Shown: positions 8,492-16,936, counted from the first letter of the stretch. The stretch: 64,000 nucleotides of DNA from Conexibacter sp. DBS9H8 (GCF_023330685.1 NZ_CP097128.1:3038001-3102000); one strand, 5' to 3'. Notes: generated by a model from the sequence alone, not told the origin. Numbers and translations are program-made.

Positions 8492-8929
8492 TCAGGCATC
8501 CCCGCTCTGATCACCGTCCGCCGACGTTGCGCCGAGCGACGAGCTCGACGCGGCGAGGGCCGCCTCGATCCGCTCGAGGCTCGCCTCGATCGCGGTCAGG
8601 CGCGTGTCGAGGGCCGAGGTCGAGGCGACCTTCTCAAGCCGATCGGCGATCCGGTCGAGGCCGTCCTCGAGACCCTCGATCCGCTGGGCGACCGACCGTA
8701 CCCGCCGGGTGAGTCGCTCGATGTCGGCCGCCGAGGGCAGGTTGAGGGCGCTCATCGCGAGTTCCTGGGCGCGCGTCGCGCGCTCCCGGGTCTCGAACAC
8801 CGTGCTGAGGGCCCCGGTGACGACCGGGCTCTGGAGCAGCTCCTGAGCGATCCGGCCGATCACCTCCTCACCCTGGCGGCGCAGGGGCCGAGCTCCGTCG
8901 CGGGCCGGATCGTCGTCGTGATCGGACAT
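8492..8929 (-). CDS. Coiled-coil protein of unknown function
   Basis: A 145-residue soluble protein without signal peptide or membrane segment. Residues 1-20 are charged and probably disordered; about 25-60 is helical with the segment IAQELLQSPVVTGALSTVFE; about 65-130 is a long amphipathic helix with heptad spacing (RLTRRVRSVAQRIEGLEDGL), then an Ala/Ser-rich tail. Start ATG 8929 is well supported by AGAAGGGG 7-8 nt upstream. I do not recognise a family; phasin-like or cell-structure roles are possible but unsupported. It lies upstream of, and in the same direction as, the Pls gene, 149 nt away, so a shared transcript is possible but not shown. Confidence 0.75.
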   Translation of the reverse strand: MSDHDDDPARDGARPLRRQGEEVIGRIAQELLQSPVVTGALSTVFETRERATRAQELAMSALNLPSAADIERLTRRVRSVAQRIEGLEDGLDRIADRLEKVASTSALDTRLTAIEASLERIEAALAASSSSLGATSADGDQSGDA

Positions 8930-9055
8930 GGGGAACCCCTTCTGCTCGGGTGGCAAGGACACGCGCTGGATCAACACGCTAGCGACCCACCTCAGGTGGT
9001 GAAACGTCCCTCGCGGGAGGGGGTAGGGATTGCAAAGGTCCGGATCGAACGCTAG

Positions 9056-9100
9056 GGTCCGCCCCTGCGCATGATGCACAGGCCCCGGCTGGGGCGGACC
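9056..9100. promoter_or_regulatory. Inverted repeat over the promoter/leader of the transglycosylase gene
   Basis: GGTCCGCCCC (9056-9065) is perfectly complementary to GGGGCGGACC (9091-9100), with 25 nt between. The left arm overlaps the end of a TAGGGT box (9053-9058) and the right arm ends just before the ribosome-binding site GGGGAGAG (9103-9110) of the gene starting at 9120. Because the left arm reaches into the -10 box, a DNA operator fits better than an RNA hairpin, but both remain possible. Confidence 0.45.
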
Positions 9101-9119
9101 GCGGGGAGAGAGAACACGT

Positions 9120-11669
9120 ATGCGAAGCACCCGAAAGCGAGGGATGAGGCTGACGGCGGCCGCGACGGTGGCGACCGGCCTGCTCGCCCTGCCCGGCCTC
9201 GCGGAGGCGGACACCTGCACCGTGTCGGTGACGCTCGCGGGCGGGCACACCCTCTCCTTCCAGGTCAACGTCCCGTCGGGAACGCCGCTGTCGGCGATCA
9301 ACCTGCCGGTGACCGGCACGGTCGTCGCCGTTTCCGAGTCCTGCGCCTCCGCTCCGGCGGGGACGACCACCGGACCGGCGATCGCCCTGACCCCCGCGAC
9401 GACGACGACCGAGACGAGCACGACGGGCACGGCAACGTCGGGCACCGCCACGACCCAGAGCGCGACCACCGGCACGGCGACGACGCCGGGTCGCAAGCGG
9501 CACAAGGCGACCGCACGGCCGCTCACGGTCACCCTGCAGCCGGAGTCGACGACCCCCGCCCCGACGGTCACCAAGACGAGCAAGGTCAACACGACGCCGG
9601 TGACGACGCTGACGGCGGCCGGCGGCGTGCCGTCGCCGTCGAACCCGACCTACAGCTTCGCCCTTCCCGGCGCGGCGCCGATCGGCGTCCCGAACTTCTT
9701 CATCGACAGCTTCCAGATCCCCCCGTTCCTGCTGCCGATCTACCAGGCCGCGGGCATCGAGTACAACGTACCGTGGCAGGTCCTGGCGGCGATCAACTGG
9801 ATCGAGACCGACTATGGCCGCGACCTGTCGGTCTCCTCCGCCGGAGCGGTCGGGTGGATGCAGTTCCTTCCCTCCACGTGGGCGCGGTGGGGGGTCGACG
9901 CGACCGGCACCGGGTACGCCGACCCCTACAACCCGACCGATGCGATCTTCGCCGCCGCCCGCTACCTGTCGGCGGCGGGCGCCTCGACGGACCTCGCCAA
10001 GGCGATCTTCGCCTACAACCACGCGAACTGGTACGTCCAGTCGGTGCTGCTGCGCGCCCAGCTGATCGGCGGCATGCCGAGCAACCTCGTGTCCGCGCTG
10101 ACCGGGCTCGTCCAGGGCCACTTCCCGGTCGCGGCGGCGGCGACGTATGCAGACGACAGCGTCGTCAAGCGGGCCGGACAGCGGATCCACGGCGCGAACG
10201 CGGCGATCCCGGTCGACTCCGGCGCCGCGAAGGGCACGAACATCTACGCGAAGGTCGGGTCCCCGGTGATCGCCGTCAACGACGGCAGGATCGTCGCGAT
10301 CGGAGACGACGCCGCCCGCGGCCGCTACATCGTCCTCCAGGACGATGAGGGCAACACCTACACCTACTCGCACCTCGGCTCGATCCCGGCCCTCTACCCG
10401 GTCCCCAAGCCGGTGTCCACCTCACGCGCCCAGCTCGCCCAGGAGCTGGCGACGATCCGGACGACGAGCAGCGGCCACGCCGCCGCGAGCGCGCCGGCCA
10501 CCGCCGGCCTGCAGCCGGACGCGACCCTGACGGTCGCCACCACGACGGTGCCGGTCGCCGCCGGCGCCGGCCACGCGTCCCGCCAGACGCTGCGCTCGCT
10601 GCGGTCCCCCACGCTCCGGCGCAGCTCAGCCCAGACGGCGGCCCGCGCCAAGCGCACCGGCTCACGTCACAGTGCGCCGGACGCGACCCAGGCCGTCGCC
10701 AAGGAGCGGCTGTTCGCCAACCCGGCCCGCCCGGCGTCCTACGCCGCCGGTGGCAAGCTGCAGCTGCTGTCCGAGGGCGCGGCGATCGCGAACTTCTCCG
10801 ACTACTTCTCCAGCGTCCTGCACCTCGCCCGCGACCAGTACACGCTCGCGCCGCTGACCAGGGGCGCCGTCGTCGTTGCCGGCACGATCCTCGGCCGGAT
10901 CGGTCCGGGCAGCAACGGCGAGTCCCCGCACGTCTACTTCCAGATCCAGCCGGCCGGCGCGAACGCGCCCTACATCGACCCCAAGCCGGTGCTCGATGGC
11001 TGGAAGCTGCTGCAGGCGACGGCGATCTACCGCGCCTCCGGGCTCAACCCGTTCCTCAGCTCCGGCCGTCAGGCGACGATCGGGCAGATCCTGCTCGAGT
11101 CCAAGAGCCAGCTGCAGGAGCAGGTGCTCAAGGACCCGCGGATCGCGATCTACAGCTGCGGACGGCGGGACATCGCCGCCGGGCTCGTCGACCGCCGGGT
11201 GCTGGCGACGATGGAGTTCCTCGCCGCCTCCGGCCTCGATCCGACGGTCTCCGGCCTCGTCTGCGGGGCGGGGAGCAACGGGATCGACGCGGCCGGCCGG
11301 ACCGGGGCGTCGATGGACATCTCGGCGATCAACAACATCCCGATCGCCGGCAACCAGGGGCCCGGGTCGATCACCGACATCACGATTCGCCGCCTGCTCA
11401 CCCTGCAGGGTGCGATGGCCCCGGCCGAGATCGTCTCGGCGATGAGCTACAAGGGCCAGGCCAACACCCTCGCCCTCCCCGACCACACCAACCGCATCCA
11501 GGTGACCTTCACGCCGCGGTTCGGGTCCAACCGCAAGCTCGCGGCGGAGGTGCGGTCGATCCTCAAACCGAGCCAGTGGATCCAGTTGATCTCCCACATC
11601 AGCGAGATCCCCGAGCCGGCGGTGCCGACGACCCGCTCGGCCTACGCGATCAAGACGAACACGCAATAG
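9120..11669 (+). CDS. Secreted lytic transglycosylase with degenerate M23 domain
   Basis: An 849-residue exported cell-wall protein. Signal peptide at residues 1-30 (AEA before DTC), then a Thr-rich linker. About 205-310 is an SLT/MltB-like domain: VPWQVLAAINWIETDYGRD with the probable catalytic Glu near 227, AGAVGWMQFLPSTW, and YNPTDAIFAAARYL. About 370-430 and 530-640 form a split LytM/M23-like domain (AAKGTNIYAKVGSPVIAV, YTYSHLGSI, SPHVYFQIQPAG). The usual HxGxD reads AKGTN and the usual HxH reads HVY, so zinc ligands are missing and this domain is probably non-catalytic. About 650-849 resembles no family I can name. ATG 9120 has GGGGAGAG upstream. The next gene follows by 15 nt. Confidence 0.85.
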   Translation: MRSTRKRGMRLTAAATVATGLLALPGLAEADTCTVSVTLAGGHTLSFQVNVPSGTPLSAINLPVTGTVVAVSESCASAPAGTTTGPAIALTPATTTTETSTTGTATSGTATTQSATTGTATTPGRKRHKATARPLTVTLQPESTTPAPTVTKTSKVNTTPVTTLTAAGGVPSPSNPTYSFALPGAAPIGVPNFFIDSFQIPPFLLPIYQAAGIEYNVPWQVLAAINWIETDYGRDLSVSSAGAVGWMQFLPSTWARWGVDATGTGYADPYNPTDAIFAAARYLSAAGASTDLAKAIFAYNHANWYVQSVLLRAQLIGGMPSNLVSALTGLVQGHFPVAAAATYADDSVVKRAGQRIHGANAAIPVDSGAAKGTNIYAKVGSPVIAVNDGRIVAIGDDAARGRYIVLQDDEGNTYTYSHLGSIPALYPVPKPVSTSRAQLAQELATIRTTSSGHAAASAPATAGLQPDATLTVATTTVPVAAGAGHASRQTLRSLRSPTLRRSSAQTAARAKRTGSRHSAPDATQAVAKERLFANPARPASYAAGGKLQLLSEGAAIANFSDYFSSVLHLARDQYTLAPLTRGAVVVAGTILGRIGPGSNGESPHVYFQIQPAGANAPYIDPKPVLDGWKLLQATAIYRASGLNPFLSSGRQATIGQILLESKSQLQEQVLKDPRIAIYSCGRRDIAAGLVDRRVLATMEFLAASGLDPTVSGLVCGAGSNGIDAAGRTGASMDISAINNIPIAGNQGPGSITDITIRRLLTLQGAMAPAEIVSAMSYKGQANTLALPDHTNRIQVTFTPRFGSNRKLAAEVRSILKPSQWIQLISHISEIPEPAVPTTRSAYAIKTNTQ

Positions 11670-11684
11670 CCCCGGTGCGCTGAG

Positions 11685-12452
11685 GTGGCGCTGTTCAGCG
11701 CGATCCAGGTCGAAACCGCCCAACCGCTCGGACCGCCGGACGGACGCTACCTCCGTCGGCCGGCGGCCGGCGAGGCGCCGACCCACGTGCTCGTCTTCTC
11801 GGGCGCGACGACGACGGTCGTCAACGTCGCGACCCCGTTCACCGACGCGGCAGCCGCCGCACGCTGGCTGCGCGAGGCCGGGGAGACCGAGGTCGCCGAC
11901 GGCCTCGGCGTCCTCGGCGTCGTGATGCACGCCTTCCGGCTGATCGTCGCGGACCCGCACGTGAGCGGACCGGGCCGGCGCCAGCTGCTGAGCGCGAAGG
12001 TCGGCTACGGGGACGGCGAGGGCCTTGCCGAGGGGCGTTTTGGGATGAGCCGTGAGCTCCCCCCGCCGCGCGGCCCGCGCTTCCAGCGCCGCGCCAAGGT
12101 GCTCGAGCCCCAGGCCAAGCTTGCGGCCGCCCTGTCGGGCCGTGAGCCGACCCTCGTGTGTGCCGACCTCGCCCTGCGGGCAACCCACGACCTCGAGGAG
12201 GGTCGTCTCCGAGAGGCGGCCCTCGGGGCGATGATCGCCCTCAACGCGGCAGTCAGCGAACTCGCCCGAGACCCGCAGGCGGCTGCGATCGGCGGGCGCA
12301 TCGGCGAGCTGCGCGACCTGATCGGCGGGGTCACCGCCGCCGCCCAGACGGCCCTCGAGGGGCCGTTGAGCGAGGCTGAGCGCGCGGCGGTGAGCCACGC
12401 GCTCGCCCGGACCGAGGCGGCCCTGCGGGCCCGCGCGGTCGCCCACGCCTGA
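11685..12452 (+). CDS. Hypothetical protein downstream of the transglycosylase
   Basis: A 255-residue protein starting at GTG 11685, 15 nt after the transglycosylase stop, so probably cotranscribed. No signal peptide or membrane segment. The first 110 residues look like a compact alpha/beta domain (THVLVFSGATTTVVNVATPF). Residues 130-255 are Ala/Arg/Leu-rich and mostly helical. I do not recognise the family. Codon use (GC at third positions) matches the neighbours, and the reading frame opposite it has no recognisable domain. Confidence 0.7.
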   Translation: MALFSAIQVETAQPLGPPDGRYLRRPAAGEAPTHVLVFSGATTTVVNVATPFTDAAAAARWLREAGETEVADGLGVLGVVMHAFRLIVADPHVSGPGRRQLLSAKVGYGDGEGLAEGRFGMSRELPPPRGPRFQRRAKVLEPQAKLAAALSGREPTLVCADLALRATHDLEEGRLREAALGAMIALNAAVSELARDPQAAAIGGRIGELRDLIGGVTAAAQTALEGPLSEAERAAVSHALARTEAALRARAVAHA

Positions 12453-12530
12453 CGCGCCCGGGTGTGCGCGTCAGAGTCGACGCTCACGATCCGCTAACGC
12501 ACCGAACGTCCGTCGGTGGCCCCGGCCCAA

Positions 12531-12536
12531 TAGCAT
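12531..12536 (+). promoter_or_regulatory. -10 box TAGCAT for the GT39-like gene
   Basis: TAGCAT lies 8 nt before GTG 12545. The spacing predicts a transcript starting at or beside the start codon, and no Shine-Dalgarno sequence is present. This box decided the start over the longer reading from 12464. Confidence 0.5.
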
Positions 12537-12544
12537 GCGCTGGC

Positions 12545-14161
12545 GTGGAATCGTCTCTCCTTGACGCGGTCCTGGCTCCGGACGCGTCCGCTCCCCCTGC
12601 CCCGGGCACCTCCCCGAGCCGTCTGAACGGTCTCTCCGTGCGTCTCCGCCGCCTCACCGACTGGCGCTTCGGCGACCCGGCGCTGATCGTCGGCCTCCTC
12701 GTCATCTCCACCCTGCTGCGCCTGCGCGGCATCCACTTCCACTACTGGATCGACGAGGGGATCTCCGTCGGGATCGCCTCCCATCCGCTCGGGATGCTCC
12801 ACACGCTGCTGCGCGAGGACGGCGCGCCGCCTTTGTGGTACGCGCTGCTGCACATCTGGATGTCGATCTTCGGGACCACTCCGGCAGCCACCCACATCCT
12901 GTCGCTGATCTTCGCCCAGCTGGCGATTCCGGCGGTGTGGTGGGCGGCGCGGCCGCTCGGCCGGGCGGGCGCGACCTATGCCGCGATCCTCATGGCCGGC
13001 GTTCCCTACCTCACCGCCTACAGCGAAGAGACCCGGATGTACTCGCTGATGGTGCTGCTGTCGGTCCTCGTCGCGGGCACCTTCCTGCGCGCCTTCGTCC
13101 TCGGGCGCCGGCGCTGGATCGGGCCGTTCATCCTCAGTCTCACCGCGGCGATGTACACCCACAACTGGGGTCTGTTCCTCGCCGTCGCCTGCGCGACGGG
13201 GGTGCTCGCCGCGGCTCTGCTCGCCCCGGCCGCCGAGCGGCGGCCGCTGCTGCGCGACGGGGTGCTCGCCCTCGGCGCGTGCCTCGTCCTGTACCTGCCG
13301 TGGCTGCCCACCCTGCTGTTCCAGGCCGCCCACACCGGCGCGCCGTGGGCGGCCCACACGGTGCTGTGGACCTGGACGCAGTCGCTCTACTTCATCGCCG
13401 GCGGCCGTGACGTCGCCGGGGTGCTGTTCGTCGCCGGGATCGGTGGTCTCGTCGCCGCCTACCGGGCCGCGCCGCGCGAGGGCATCTTCCGCCGTGAGGT
13501 GTGGGTGCTCGTCCTGCTCACCTGGGTCACCTTCGGGGAGGGCTGGCTACTCGGCAAGGTCACCTACTCCTTCTCCGCCCGCTATGCGGCGGCGATGATC
13601 GGCCCGCTCGTGCTGATCGTCGCGCTCGCGCTCGCCCGCAGCCGCCGGGTCGCGGTGATCGCCGTCGCGGTCTGCTGCCTGTGGTGGGTGACGAACCCCG
13701 AGCCGACCTCACTGGCGACCAAGTCGAACGTGTACTCGGTCAGCCAGGTCGCCGGCCGCTACCTCAACGCCGACTCGCTGATGCTGTCGACCCAGCCCGA
13801 GCAGGTCCCGACGCTGCACTACTACTTCCCGGAGATCACCCACTTCGGGACGCCCGCCGGCGTGCCGCGCTACAGCTACGGGGTCGACTGGATCAACCTC
13901 CTCCCCCGCCTCGAGAGCCACTACGCCCACACCGAGCTGCATCGCCTGCTCGCCGGTGTCCGGCCCGGTGAGACCGTCGGGCTCGTCGTCCCGCTGCGGC
14001 TCTCCACGGCGACCCCGTACCTGAAGGTGATCAACGAGTACTCACAGAAGTGGTTGAAGTTCCTCGGCAACGACCCGAACTTCACGATCGTCCGGGTCAC
14101 CCAGCAGTTCTCGGCGCTGGCGGCCAACCCGGTCGAGCTCGCCGTCTACCGGCGGCGCTGA
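12545..14161 (+). CDS. Membrane glycosyltransferase, GT39/ArnT-like (GT-C fold)
   Basis: A 538-residue polytopic protein with about 10-12 membrane helices. After a 40-residue cytoplasmic N-terminus and a first helix (LIVGLLVISTLL), the first external loop carries YWIDEGIS, the acidic Asp-Glu pair typical of GT-C enzymes that use polyprenyl-phosphate sugars. APPLWYALLHIW and the YSEETRMYSLMVLLS segment are typical of the family. The C-terminal 140 residues form a soluble external domain (TQPEQVPTLHYYFPEITHFG). It likely adds sugar to a protein or wall polymer outside the membrane; donor and acceptor are unknown. GTG 12545 is preferred because of the TAGCAT box. It ends at a strong hairpin. Confidence 0.8.
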   Translation: MESSLLDAVLAPDASAPPAPGTSPSRLNGLSVRLRRLTDWRFGDPALIVGLLVISTLLRLRGIHFHYWIDEGISVGIASHPLGMLHTLLREDGAPPLWYALLHIWMSIFGTTPAATHILSLIFAQLAIPAVWWAARPLGRAGATYAAILMAGVPYLTAYSEETRMYSLMVLLSVLVAGTFLRAFVLGRRRWIGPFILSLTAAMYTHNWGLFLAVACATGVLAAALLAPAAERRPLLRDGVLALGACLVLYLPWLPTLLFQAAHTGAPWAAHTVLWTWTQSLYFIAGGRDVAGVLFVAGIGGLVAAYRAAPREGIFRREVWVLVLLTWVTFGEGWLLGKVTYSFSARYAAAMIGPLVLIVALALARSRRVAVIAVAVCCLWWVTNPEPTSLATKSNVYSVSQVAGRYLNADSLMLSTQPEQVPTLHYYFPEITHFGTPAGVPRYSYGVDWINLLPRLESHYAHTELHRLLAGVRPGETVGLVVPLRLSTATPYLKVINEYSQKWLKFLGNDPNFTIVRVTQQFSALAANPVELAVYRRR

Positions 14162-14173
14162 GCGGCCCACCGG

Positions 14174-14199
14174 CGGTCCGGCCCCGGTGGGCCGGACCG
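14174..14199. terminator. Bidirectional hairpin terminator between convergent genes
   Basis: CGGTCCGGCCC and GGGCCGGACCG pair perfectly (11 bp) around a CGGT loop, in the 59-nt gap between the GT39-like gene (plus) and the enoyl-CoA hydratase (minus). No T-tract follows, as is usual in this window. Confidence 0.65.
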
Positions 14200-14220
14200 G
14201 CCCGCCGACCCCGTCGTCGG

Positions 14221-15303
14221 TCAGCGTCCCTGGAAGCGGGCGGGGCGCTTCTGCACGAAGGCGCTGATCCCCTCGCGCGCATCCTCGGTGGCGAAGATCT
14301 CACTGAAGGCGCGCTTCTCCGCCGCGATCCCCGCGTCGAGGTCGCTGTGCGCCGAGACCGCCTTCATCTCCGCGATCGCCAGCGGCGCCTTCTCGGCGAG
14401 CATCCGCGCCCACCCGAGCGCCGTGTCGAGCAGCTCGTGGTCGGGTACGAGACGATGGACGAGCCCGAGCTCGTAGGCCTCCTCGGCGAGGATCGACTCG
14501 GCGGTGAGGTTCATCTCGAGCGCCTTGGCGGTCCCGACGAGGCGGGGCAGCCGCTGGGTGCCGCCGAAGCCGGGAATGAGGCCGAGGTTGACCTCCGGCT
14601 GGCCGAAGCTCGCCGACGCGGCGGCGATCCGGAAGTCGGTCGCCATCGCGAGCTCGTTGCCGCCGCCGAGGGCGAGACCGTTGACCGCGGCGAGGGTGAC
14701 GACCGGTGAGCGCTCGAAGGCACGGAAGAGCCCGTGGGTGTCGTCGAGCAGCTGTCGTCCGGCGGCGGCGTCCATCGCCGCAAACGCCTTGATGTCGGCC
14801 CCGGCGCAGAACAGGTTCGGGTTCGCGGAGGCGATCACGACCGCCCGCGCACCCCCGGCCTCGACGTCACTCCAGACCCGGGTGAGCGCAGCGACCATCT
14901 CCGGGGCGAGCGAGTTCGCCGGCGGCCGGTCGAGCCAGGCGATCGCCACCGGACCGCGGCTCTCGAGCTTGACCGGCGCGTCCTCATAGCCGGCGTCGGG
15001 CTGGGGGTAGGGGTAGAAGCCCTGCCCGCTCTTGACCCCGAGCCGTCCCTGAGCGACGAGCCGGCGCAGGAGGACCGGCGGGGTGAAGGAGTCCTCCCCG
15101 TCGGCGACGCGCCGCTCGAGCGCCTCGAGGAGGACGTCGAGACCGGTCCGGTCCGCCGCGGCGAAGGGCCCGCCGATCCCGGCCCCGAGTTGCATCCCGA
15201 GGTCGATCTCGCGGACCGTGCCGACGCCGTCCTCGAGCACGAGGCAGGCCTCATGGAAGGTCCGCAGGGAGAAGCGGTCGATCAGCTCGTGATGGTCAGG
15301 CAT
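14221..15303 (-). CDS. Enoyl-CoA hydratase fused to a 3-hydroxyacyl-CoA dehydrogenase C-terminal domain
   Basis: Residues 1-100 match the dimerising C-terminal domain of 3-hydroxyacyl-CoA dehydrogenases (GGPFAAADRTGLDVLLEALE, RLGVKSGQGFYPYP). Residues 112-360 are a crotonase: oxyanion-hole segment NLFCAGADIKAF (163-174), GGGNELAM with Glu217, and FGQPEVNLGLIPGFGGTQRL with Glu237. Both catalytic glutamates of hydratases are present, so hydration of enoyl-CoA is likely. The domain order, together with the separate NAD-binding dehydrogenase encoded immediately upstream (8-nt overlap), looks like a two-gene version of a multifunctional FadB-type protein. Start ATG 15303. Confidence 0.88.
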   Translation of the reverse strand: MPDHHELIDRFSLRTFHEACLVLEDGVGTVREIDLGMQLGAGIGGPFAAADRTGLDVLLEALERRVADGEDSFTPPVLLRRLVAQGRLGVKSGQGFYPYPQPDAGYEDAPVKLESRGPVAIAWLDRPPANSLAPEMVAALTRVWSDVEAGGARAVVIASANPNLFCAGADIKAFAAMDAAAGRQLLDDTHGLFRAFERSPVVTLAAVNGLALGGGNELAMATDFRIAAASASFGQPEVNLGLIPGFGGTQRLPRLVGTAKALEMNLTAESILAEEAYELGLVHRLVPDHELLDTALGWARMLAEKAPLAIAEMKAVSAHSDLDAGIAAEKRAFSEIFATEDAREGISAFVQKRPARFQGR

Positions 15304-16144
15304 GCGGGTAGTACCCCTTCCCGGTCTTGGTGCCCAGGTCCCCGTTGGCGACGTGGGCGCGGAGCTGAGGGTGGACGAAGAAGCGCTCGCCGTAGCTCTC
15401 TTCCATGAACTCGGCGACGTGCAGGACCGTGTCGAGCCCGAGGGTGTCCATCAGCGCGAACGGTCCGGCGGGCATCAGCTTGGCCGCCGGGAGGGCGGCG
15501 TCGAGCTCCTCGAGGCTGGCGCCGGTCTCGTGCTGGTAGCGCCAGATCTCCGAGAAGGCGGCCGACAGCACGCGGTTGACGACGAACCCGGGCAGCTCCC
15601 CCGCCCGGATCGGCGTCTTGCGGATCCGCTGGGCGAAGCTGACCGCGGCGGTGACCGTCTCGGCGGAGGTGAACTCCCCCTCGACGACCTCGAGCAGCCG
15701 CATCACCGACGCGGGGTAGAAGAAGTGGAAGCCGACGACCTTCTCGGGCCGCAGGGTGACGTCGGCGATCTCCGAGATCGACAGGGCGGAGGTGTTGGAG
15801 GCGAGGATCGCGTGCCCGGGGGTGGCGGCGTCGAGCTCACTGAACACCTCCTGCTTGAGCTCGAGCCGTTCGGGCACCGCCTCGATCACGAAGTCGACGT
15901 CACCGAACCCGTCATAGCCGGTCGTCGGCGTGATCAGGCGGAGCAGCCCGTCGGCGTCGGACGCACTGAGCCGGCCCTTGTCGACGTGGCGGGCCCACAG
16001 CGCGCGAGCGCGGGCGAGACCGGTCTCAACGGCGTCCGGGCTGACGTCGGTGAGCAGGACGGGGATGTTGGCGGCGGCGATGGCCTGGGCGATCTCTCCG
16101 CCCATCGTGCCGGCGCCGACGACGGCTGCTTTGAAGACGAACAC
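15296..16144 (-). CDS. 3-hydroxyacyl-CoA dehydrogenase
   Basis: NAD-dependent beta-oxidation dehydrogenase. The 282-residue protein begins VFVFKAAVVGAGTMGGEIAQ with the Rossmann motif GAGTMG at residues 10-15. ASNTSALSISEIA and VVGFHFFYPASVM hold the conserved catalytic region (Ser/Asn and His), followed by ELPGFVVNRVLSA and the C-terminal domain ending TKTGKGYYP. GTG 16144 is chosen because TATCGT (16152-16157 on minus) precedes it by 7 nt; the longer reading is antisense and low-complexity. It overlaps the hydratase start by 8 nt, so the two are coupled. Confidence 0.92.
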   Translation of the reverse strand: MFVFKAAVVGAGTMGGEIAQAIAAANIPVLLTDVSPDAVETGLARARALWARHVDKGRLSASDADGLLRLITPTTGYDGFGDVDFVIEAVPERLELKQEVFSELDAATPGHAILASNTSALSISEIADVTLRPEKVVGFHFFYPASVMRLLEVVEGEFTSAETVTAAVSFAQRIRKTPIRAGELPGFVVNRVLSAAFSEIWRYQHETGASLEELDAALPAAKLMPAGPFALMDTLGLDTVLHVAEFMEESYGERFFVHPQLRAHVANGDLGTKTGKGYYPHA

Positions 16145-16226
16145 GGGCCCGACGATACCGGCGGGGCGGCGCGCCTGAGCCAGGGGGGGCCATGCCGCTC
16201 CCCGACGATGACAACGCGATACGTAA

Positions 16227-16247
16227 TGATATATCTTTGATGCATCA
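16227..16247. promoter_or_regulatory. Inverted-repeat operator candidate upstream of the PadR gene
   Basis: TGATATATC (16227-16235) and GATGCATCA (16239-16247) form an inverted repeat with 7 of 9 pairs and a 3-nt spacer. This stretch is by far the most AT-rich of its surroundings. It lies 26 nt before the PadR start and overlaps possible -10 hexamers on both strands (TAATGA on plus, TATCAT on minus). Self-regulation by PadR of the PadR-ABC operon is the natural reading; the divergent dehydrogenase could also be affected. Confidence 0.5.
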
Positions 16248-16272
16248 CAACAGCACGAAAGGATCTCCTTTG

Positions 16273-16911
16273 ATGTTTTGCACACACGATCGACATGACC
16301 ATCATCACCACCACCATCCGCACGGCCCCGACGCGGACGGGCACGGCCCACACCGACGCGGCGGCTTTGCCCCTGACTTCGGCTTCGGCCCCGGTCCGGG
16401 CGGCTTTGGCGGCCCCGGCGGCTTCGGCCCGCGTGGGCGCGGCTTCGGCGGCCCCGGCGGCCGCCGCCGGCGCGGCGATGTCCGCCTCGGCGTGCTGCTC
16501 CTGCTCAGGGAGGACGGGCCCGCCAACGGCTACCAGCTCATCCAGGGTTTGTCGGCGCGGACCGACGGCATGTGGACACCGAGCCCCGGGTCGGTCTACC
16601 CGACCCTCTCCCAACTCCAGGACGAGGGCCTGATCGCCGGCGTGCCCCAGGAGGGCGCGACCGGGACGACGTTCACCCTGACCGAGGCCGGTCAGACCTA
16701 CATCACCGAACTCGGCGAGGTCACCGCCCCCTGGGAGCAGCCTGAGGGCGCCGAGTCACACCTCAGCTTCCGCCGCGCGATCGGCGGGACGGTGAAGGCG
16801 GCCGCGCAGGTCGCCCAGGAGAACGACTCGGCCAAGCTCGCCCGCGCGCTGGAGATCCTCAACCAGACCCGCAAGGACCTGTACCGGCTGCTCGCCGAGG
16901 ACGAGGACTGA
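16273..16911 (+). CDS. PadR-family transcriptional regulator with His-rich N-terminus
   Basis: A 212-residue regulator. Residues 5-25 are extremely His-rich (HDHHHHHHPHGP) and 26-65 are Gly/Phe/Pro/Arg-rich. The winged helix of the PadR family starts about 68: GDVRLGVLLLLREDGPANGYQ, then SPGSVYPTLSQLQDEGLI and TFTLTEAGQ. The C-terminal helix (KLARALEILNQTRKDLYRLL) is the usual dimerisation helix. ATG 16273 is preferred, with AAAGGA upstream, over the in-frame start at 16192. The gene precedes a DrrAB-type exporter by 37 nt, the classic arrangement for a PadR repressor of an efflux pump. The His tract may bind metal; that is inference. Confidence 0.88.
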   Translation: MFCTHDRHDHHHHHHPHGPDADGHGPHRRGGFAPDFGFGPGPGGFGGPGGFGPRGRGFGGPGGRRRRGDVRLGVLLLLREDGPANGYQLIQGLSARTDGMWTPSPGSVYPTLSQLQDEGLIAGVPQEGATGTTFTLTEAGQTYITELGEVTAPWEQPEGAESHLSFRRAIGGTVKAAAQVAQENDSAKLARALEILNQTRKDLYRLLAEDED

Positions 16912-16936
16912 GCCGAGCTGACACCCCGCGCCACCA

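Noticed and set aside
8474..9055. Plus-strand frame of 193 codons opposite the coiled-coil protein
   Set aside because: No ribosome site or domain; the minus gene has a good ribosome site and heptad pattern.
9056..9100. A cyclic-di-AMP riboswitch before the wall hydrolase gene
   Set aside because: Such riboswitches often precede actinobacterial wall enzymes, but the gap is too short and I see none of the conserved core; only a single inverted repeat is present.
10662..12446. Minus-strand open frame of about 590 codons opposite the transglycosylase and the next gene
   Set aside because: Spans two real plus genes and an intergenic gap, with Arg/Gly/Asp-rich nonsense composition.
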